64,000 nucleotides of DNA from Steromphala cineraria (taxonomy: Eukaryota > Mollusca > Gastropoda > Trochida > Trochidae): contig OU744731.1 in NCBI GenBank assembly GCA_916613615.1, positions 53,884,289 to 53,948,288 of the forward strand. Direction: 5' to 3'. Under the pieces are notes generated by a model. The model did not search any database, was not told the origin of the DNA, and was given only the letters and a program-made list of their open reading frames with translations. This document shows, piece after piece, positions 10,601 through 19,600 of the stretch; the first letter of the stretch is position 1, and every line of letters begins with the position of its first letter. Position numbers and translations under genes: made by a program.

Positions 10601-13600
10601 CAGTGCATCACATGCACATATTTCTAGTTTTGTTTTAACTTTCCTTTTGTCCATTGATAGTTACTCATTCTTTCACATGACAATGTATGTGTTTGATTTT
10701 GTGATTGTAATGGCGGAGCGGGGGTATGTAAGCTGTGTATTAATTCAGTGAGGCTGAAACGTTTACGATATGAATGGATTAGTTTAGTGTCTGGGTTTTG
10801 GAATTTAGTGATTTTTAAAATCATCACTTAACATGCAAGAGTAAATCTTTCCTTGTTACAAGTTTTAGTTTACCAACAGCATCGATAAAGAAAGAAAAAC
10901 AAATAAAACTTTGTGAAAGAGTGAGTTATGCCCCATAGGCAAGATTTCAGCCATTAGCCGACATTAGTTTGTGGCATTATGTTTAAGAGATCAACATTTG
11001 TGTTGCCAAGATTCAACAATTTTATTGTTAACTGGAATAATGCATGTTATTTTGAGCATTTGCATCAGTAACTTTAGAATTTGAGGAAAAGCAATTATGT
11101 TTCTGGAAGGGAATTTGGCTCGTAAATTGTAGCTTTGGTGGCCCTGTGGCCCCTAATAAGGGTCACAGGGGCCCCGCCCTTAAAACCTATTTTCATCTTC
11201 TTCTCCAGAAGCATAAGGCCTAGAAAGCTGAAACTTTATGTACAGACTCCTTGGCTAGTGAGGATTATAAATTGTAGCTTTGGTGGCCCTGTGACCATTA
11301 GGGTCACAAGGGCCACACCCTTAAAACCTATTTTCATCTTCTTCTCCAGAAGCATAAGGCCTAGAAAGCTGAAACTTTGTGTACAGACGCCTTGGCTAGT
11401 GAGGATTATAAATTGTAGCTTTGGTGGCATTGTGGCCCCTAATAAGGGTCACAGGGGCCCGCCCTTAAAACCTACTTTCATCTTCTTCTTCAGAAGCATA
11501 AGGCCTAGAAAGCTGAAACTTTGTGTACAGACTCCTTGGCTAGTCAGGCTTAATAATTGTAGATTTTGTGACCCTGTGGCCCCTACTAAAGGGGGATCTA
11601 AATTGGCCACACCCTAAAGAAAAATCAAATGTAAAGCCTGATGAACTACAGAGCCAATGGCTCTATTTTTAATGCTATCAAACACATTGAAAAGCTAGAG
11701 AGACAAGTAGGGACCGGGTAGATTGTTTTGCTTATGTGGTGATTTTGAATAGGATTGGCAGTATTATCAGAATAACCACGATTGGTAAATTGCAATACAT
11801 AAACAACAGATACGTACACACTTCTGAAAATGTCACATTATATCAGACTTTTTAAAATTACCAATTTTGATCCATTACAGAAAAACAGAAGTCGATAAAA
11901 CATAATTTTACAGAAAGTTGCAAAGTGTGAATTCCTGATTTGAACTTAATGGCATGGTGTCCGGCGTCCGGCTGTAAACTTTGTGGAATTTCGACTTCTT
12001 TTCCAGAACCATAAAGCCTAGAAAGCTGTAACTTTGTGTACTCCTTGGCTAGTGAGGACTATAAATTGAAGCTTTGGTGGCCCTGTGGACCCTAATAAGT
12101 GCCACAGGGGCCACACCCTTAAAACCTATTTTCATCTTCTTCTCTAGAACCATAAGACCTAGAAAGCTGAAACTTTGTGTATAGACTCCTTGACTATTGA
12201 GGATTATAAATTGTAGCTTTGATTGCCCTGTGTCCCATGATAAGTGCCACAGGGCAATAAAAACCTATTTTCATCTTCTTCACCTGAAGCATAAGGTCTA
12301 GAAAGCTGACACTTTGTGTCCAGCCTCTTTGACTAGTGAGGATTATAAATTATCGCTTTGATGGCCCTGTGGCCCCTAATAAGGGCCACATGGGCCACAC
12401 CCTAAAAACCTATTTCCATTAGGAAGAAGAAGAAGAAGAAGAAGAAATGTATTTTATTAAAGTGTCACACTGCATACAAGCAACACACAATCACATATAT
12501 ATATCACAACAAATAAAATGTATGCTGTCCGGCCAGTAATGGCCTATGAGACACTAATTCTCTAAAAACGCTTCCGCGTTAAAATATATATTAAAATAAG
12601 TTAAGATATGTTTCATATGCTTAAATATTAATAAATGGCTTATAAAAATGACATACGCCGTAAATACATTTTTTGGAGAAGTGCGGCAAGTGGATTGTGA
12701 TACTCTTGATTTTGCATTAAATATATTAGTTGGGCTACTGGTGATAACCAGAGGAATGAGGGGTCTGAAACAGATACAGAATGCCATAACTCATACCTTA
12801 AATCTGAATATAAGTTACAACAGACTAGAAAGTGAACTTCGTCCTCTACACTGTGGTTATTGCAAAATTTACATATACGTTCTTCTAAAGGAATTACAGG
12901 GCGAGAAAATCTGCCTAATTCTATTTGTAACGGTAAAGTGCCACTGCGAAATTTACTAAAGATACTGCGTTGAGGCATGTCACAATACAGGTACCTTGCG
13001 ATACGATACGTATCACGATACTGAGGTCACGATACGATACATATCGCGATACACTAAATGCGACATTATTACATTGAGACAAAAATTCAGTGATCTAAAT
13101 TTAATATTCCTAAAGGGACTTATCTGAGTAACTAGCATATGAAGACAAAAATAAGCTAACTTCATGAAAAAGTCATTTAATGCTATATTAAAGCAATCTT
13201 AACAAGGAATTTACGTAGCAACTCCGGATTTCTTGATTCCAAAATTTGTTACGATATTCACCAATTATTTAAACGATATTCACTAATATTTGTATCGTGA
13301 TACATTTGACTGTATCGTGTATTGTATTGTGAACTGTACCCGACGATGATCGGTGTATGGTGAATTCCCTAATTTCCATCTTCTTCTCCAGAAGCATAAG
13401 GCCTAGAAAGCTGAAGCCTTGTCTAGAGACTCTTTTAAAAGTTAGATAAGGAGGATTCTAAATTGTACATTTGGTGACCCTGTGGATCCTACTAAGGAAA
13501 GAACAACATTTGCCACACCCTAAAGCAAAATTGATATGAAGCCTGATGAGCTACAGAGCCAATGGCTCCATTTTTTCACTGTTATTTAGTGAAGAGAGAA

Positions 13601-16600
13601 TGCAAAATTTATTAAAATTGAAAAGTACCAATATACAGCAATATGTTTACATAGCAATAAAGAATCAAGGCAAGATGTCAATCCTTAATATCAATGTCTT
13701 GCAGGACACTACATGTAGCATCATCGAGCCCAACCCTTGACCCCCCAGTCCCAGCACCGGTTGCCGAGCAACAGACGAGTCCCATTGACCTGAAGGTGGT
13801 GAAACAGGAAGCAAGTGATCTTTCACAGGTAAACTTTCTCTCCTGATTTCAGTGTTCTAAATAACTGGTAAATACCAGTCAGAAATTGGTAAATTTTGTT
13901 AAATACTGGTAAATGTCAGCCAGTCCCTTTGACTGGCCAAAGTCCCGTTAAGCTGCTTCCAGTCAAGGAATGAATATAATACAACAATAAAGCAGGTATT
14001 TATATAGAGACTATTTCATTTTTTTTGCCGAATATCATTTCCATCTCATCGAGTGGAGTGAGAAAGTGATATTTTCACAAGTGGTGCAAAAGCGATGAAA
14101 TAGTCTATTTATTATATAATTTTATGATAATAAAACACAGTTGTCAGACGTAGGAAGGCCAAGTTTTGCTGCTGTGATTAAATGAGAGTCTAGCAACTTC
14201 ATTTATCCTTTCTGAGTAAAAACAGTTGGATAGAAATAAATCAATATTTAAACGTAAATAATTTTGTAAAATATATATTTTGTGAATGTTTATTGATATT
14301 GGATTCAAAATAAGTTTTTGGTTATAACTTGGTGAAACATAGGCTTTTTGTGTATTTTGGAAAGTTAGTTTTGACGCAAACTGAGCGAAACGCTATGTCG
14401 GGGTGAAAGATCTCGCTTCGAAACTTTATTTTTGGGATGAAATAAATAATTATTCACTACAGCAACAAGATATGGACTTCGGGTGATTTTTTTATATCGA
14501 ACAATACAAATACAAACATTTACCTACCACAAACATCGTAAAGAGTCGTTTTTCTTCAATCCTATCCAACACCGTAACGCAAGGCATGCATTCGATTTCC
14601 TCAAAGGGAGATAATCTATAGATAATCTATGGACATATATGATTATCTTTCATCTCTGCAATAATTGAGAATAAATTGCTCAACATTCCTGACTATTTGT
14701 CTGTCAATACATCTGTTAATCTGTCACTATTTGGTTCCACCTATAACTGAAACTGAGCAAATATACCGGTATATATATATTAGGGATGTCACGATACAGG
14801 TACCTTGCAATATGATACATATCAGGATACTGAGGTCACGATACGATACATATCGCGATGCACTGAATGCAACATTATTACGGGGAGATACAAATTCAGG
14901 GATCTAAATTTAATATTTCTAAAGAGACTTATTTGAGTAACCAGCGATGTAACACAAAAATAAGCCAACTTCTTCATGCAAAAGTCATTAAATGCTATAT
15001 TAAAGCTATCTGGACAAGGAATTTAACCAACTCTGGATATCTTGATTCGATTTCCATACAAAAATTGAACGATATTCACTAAAATTTGTATCACAATACA
15101 GTTAACTGTATCATGTATTCTATCATGAACTGTACCACAACGATGCATCCTGCATCGGTGTATCGTGACATCCCTAATATATATATATATATGTATATAT
15201 TTTAAATAAGGAGAGTTAGTTTCTCACGTGAAGAAAGGTTGTATATAGGTTGTACATTCAGAGGTGGCAGTCATCTCCAATTCCTTTAAAAAAACTGAAA
15301 CACAAATGAGTTATGATTTTCAGACTGTCACTATTGTTGCATTGGTTAAAGGTTACTGGTTGTGTTCCGCAAACCATCACATTTTATCTTCTGTTTATAC
15401 CGTATTTCCTCGAATAGACGCCAGGCCTCGGATAGAGGCCAGGAGTATGGCTGTTTTAAGTAAATACACGCCGGATCTCGAATAGACTCCAAATGATAAG
15501 TTGATCAATTAATGCTTCCATAGAGAATTTGCCAAAATGACTCCTTTTTTGAGATTGTGACCTGGACAAAATTTCCTACTCAAATTAATATACGCCGGCC
15601 TTGATTAAACGCCGGGTCTCGAATACACGCAGAGGGTAAAGGGGGTCTGAAAAAATAGACGCCGGGTCCCAGTGTTTGAAATAAGCATTAAAAACTGCCT
15701 GTCCATAAGGACCCACACTTACATGAAACTGTGGGCCCAACTCTGAAACTGTGGGCCCATCCAATCAGTAACGATTTGACTAATTAAAACAAAAGTAAAC
15801 AAATTCTGAAATTCAATTTGGTCCCTTCGAATGATCCTTGTACCCTCCTAAATCAGGCAATTTGTGAACAGACAATTTCCCGTAAGCACGGTTTACAATA
15901 CATCAGTGATTCATCAAAAAGTACTGTTTTGACCGGGTATAAGCCGACCCCGCATATAAGCCAACCCCCTTTCTCAGCCCCCAAATTCCAGTCAAAACCT
16001 AGTATCTCAAGTATAGGCCGACCCCCCTCCTCGCAGTTCTATTTTGCTGACAGTTGAAGTCGATATGATGCCAGTTGCATTGAAACTACAAGCTCATGAA
16101 TCATTAAATGACACGTTAATTTTAAGACTTATATCATTTTGAAAGACTATAAAAGAAATCATAAGTGTTCACTTACAGTGTTTGTTGTTTGTTTTAATCA
16201 TATTACATATTATTCTCGACAAATTGTTAACGAACGACAGTCAACAACCTTTGGTGCATGAAGTGTTTGCTGGAAATGAGATATTTGTTACAAGCCTTTT
16301 CATTGGCTAAATTATGTAGGTCAACCAATCAGCAAGTCGGTTTAAAAAAGATCTACGAAACATAAAACGTGGTCGTAATAATTTCATGAGAACATTTTGT
16401 AGATACAATATTAAATGTGTAAATATACCAGATTTTCCTTCACGTTTTCTATATTTTATTTTTTTCAAAATTAACATGCTTTTAATTGAAATAGTTTTGT
16501 ATATAAAAGTCGAAGAATAATGATCAGAAATATAACCATGAGCACAAAATTATATAAGGAATGTTATTTGTCATCACGAATTTTAGATGGCTCCACACAG

Positions 16601-19600
16601 CATTTAGGTATCGCATTTCAGTGTGTTATGAACACACAACACTATTATAAGCAGAGTTACTGCCGATGATTTTTTTTTGCAAACACGCTAAGTTAATTTG
16701 ACTTGTAGCAAGCTACGTGAGCATTTTGAAATTAGAGACAGTGAAAAATGTAGACAACATCTTAGCAGTATGTTAAAAAAAACTGTGAGCCTGTAAGGAC
16801 CTGGAGATATTTAAAACTGCTGACCCTTGTCAATAACTGTCGGCGTTTCGCCGACGGGCCGACGCTTATTTCAAACTCTGCCGGGGCCGTCTATCCGAGG
16901 AAATACGGTATTTGACAACAGTAGCCACATGTAATACCTTAAATTTTTTGGCCTTTTGTGTTTTTTTGGTTCATTTGAATGATTTATGGACATTTTCTTA
17001 GTTCTTCTGACACATTGGTTCGGCTCATAATGTAAACACTAGCAACTTCTTTCAGTGTAAAGAAAAATGACATATTCAATCACTACGATGTCAGTCCCAG
17101 ATGTGAGAATCTCTCACTGTTTTCTAGAATTTACAGCTGATGTTTGTTTAAAGGCATTTCTCCTATGAAACTAACTAACTATCTTCATCCAACTTGATAC
17201 ATGTATGTCAACCATGATCCTTAAAATGTGTCTGTAATGGGGTAAACATATAACTTCGTATTTATTCCAATGGTATATAATACTGTGGGATATTGTCATC
17301 TGTCTGTCCGTAATCATTTCGTACTCAAAAACTGTCAGACCTAGTTCAATGAAAGTTTGAATGTGAATATCAGCATGTGTAGATGTGCCTTTTGGTAATT
17401 TAAACTTTTTCACAGAAATTTAATTTCTGGGGACCAAAGGATATGTCATCTTCTGATGACTCTTGAGTTGTTGGTAGTTGCCATGAAAACATAAATAAAA
17501 AAATTATCAATAATTAATTTATCTCTCTAAAAAGAAGTGGAATAAACTTAGTTTAATTTCTTAGATGGGGGAGTACCAAAGCTTCAGGGGACGAGCCCTC
17601 AACTTGTTAACATACTCTCATATAAGACCAAACTCAGCCTGGGAAGAATCATGGAAACTCTCTCCCATGTGGAAAGTGCTAAGAACAAACTTGCAACTTA
17701 CTCTGATTCTGTCCCACCTTTGCTAAATTGTATTTATTTTATTCAAAACCTATTGGGAGTGCAAGAGTAATTCTATGGGTGAACAACTTCTGTATTTGAC
17801 AGTAGCGACGCTTCAACGATATCTTACTACACTGTTTTCAATCTATACCGAAACATCGCTACTGTCAAATAAAGAAGTTGTTCATCCATAGAATTACTCT
17901 TGTCTTCCTTATACCATCAACTTCTAGAATGCCACTCAAACAGCTCAAAACCTATTCATGAATAATTTTTGTTATTTGAAAATTTTTGAACTTATGTAAT
18001 ATTTGTTTTAAAATGGTGGATATGAGCTGTACTTGTCATCATGGGATAAGCAATTTCTCTTCTTGTTGCAGCATCCGGCCCATGAAGCTGCTGCCCCTGC
18101 CCCTACACCCCCTCGACCCGACCTGACCTCCTCCCGTCTAGACCTCACCTCCCCGGCCCACACCCCTGACAACTCCCTGCTCGGGAAGAAGCGCAAGTTC
18201 ATGTGCGTGGAGCCCGGGCTGACTAGTCACAAGAAGGAGGTGTTCCATAAGGAGGAGTATGAGGTCCTTGAGATGACGCCCTTCACCGACTATGCAGAGT
18301 TCTCCAGGCACTGTCCCACCGTCCTCCAGAGGACCTTCTACCGGTGGAAGAGGAGGATCAAGGACGAGTACATCTTCCTGGAGCAACATCCTGAACTCAC
18401 ATATCAAGAGTATCTCCATTATGTCCCTCATGCTAAGGAAAATGTTTTCAACTTCTGGAAATCGCTCATCAAGAAGCGCTATCTCTTTGGACCTGGTTCT
18501 GCAGGTCATCAAAATAGTACACTTTCTCTCAAGAGTGACCCAGAGGGACGAAAGTCAAGTCCTCTGCCACACAGTTCTATTTGGGATGAAGAGAATCATG
18601 GAGGGACGGTTCTGAAATTCATGCAGAAAAATTTAACAGCTGATTACCAAGAAGTTGTCAAACATTTCCCCAGCTTTCCAGAACATGTTTATAAGATCTG
18701 GAAGCAACAAAATCTTCAGGCATGGAAGTTTCTTGAACAGAACTTTACTTTGGACTATCCTCTGTACTCTAGATGTTTCCCCATTGTGTCTGAGGAGGTG
18801 TTCAACAGCTGGAGACAGGGTGTGCTGAGGGAGAACAGGAACAAGATCATGAGTCTTCAGAGAGAAGCCGTGTCCACAGCAGAACACATTCAGGATGCTC
18901 AGAAAGCTTTATGGACATCTTTGATATCCCAGAGACTTGCTCAAGAACAGAGTCGCTTCTCGGCTAATCCTGCCAGTTGGTCCGGCTTGCCTGGAGGTTG
19001 GATGGGGGAGTATCCAGGCTTCTGGGGGACAGCCCTCAACTTGTCAACACTCTCCCGCATAGACCAGGGTCAGCTCGGGCAGCTCCAGGGAAAGCTCTCC
19101 CATGCAGATAGTGCTAAGACTCTCAGTAACACCAACCTTTCAACTAAATCTGATTCTGTATCACCATTGCTGACCAAGAAATCTGAAGAGGAGGGTGAGG
19201 CAGGTTTTATGTCTAAATCCAAGAAACAGAATAAGGCAGAGTACTATCTCTATCTGCAGAATCCCAAAATGGACTATTCAGACATGAACAGTCAACATCC
19301 ATCAGTCTCTTTAAGGACTTTCTATCGCTGGAAAAAAGAAATAAAAACAGCTCTAGCTTATGTGAATGAGGTCCCAGGTCACAATTTTGAAACATTTCAT
19401 TCATACTTTCCTGAAATTCCCAAAGAAATATATTGCCAATGGAAGAAAATGTCACAAGAATCTCACGAATCTGGACGAAGCTCTGTGTCAGGATCCCAAG
19501 GTCAGCAGGAGTCCGTGGGCAGTGAGGAGGACCCTGATGTGGAGAGTGTCGAGGACTATGAGCGGGACGAGAACCTCAACATGAAGACTGGAGAGGAGAA

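Noticed and set aside
11135..11617. 160-codon frame with repeated SRSIRPRKLKL
   Set aside because: Product of the 144-bp tandem repeat.
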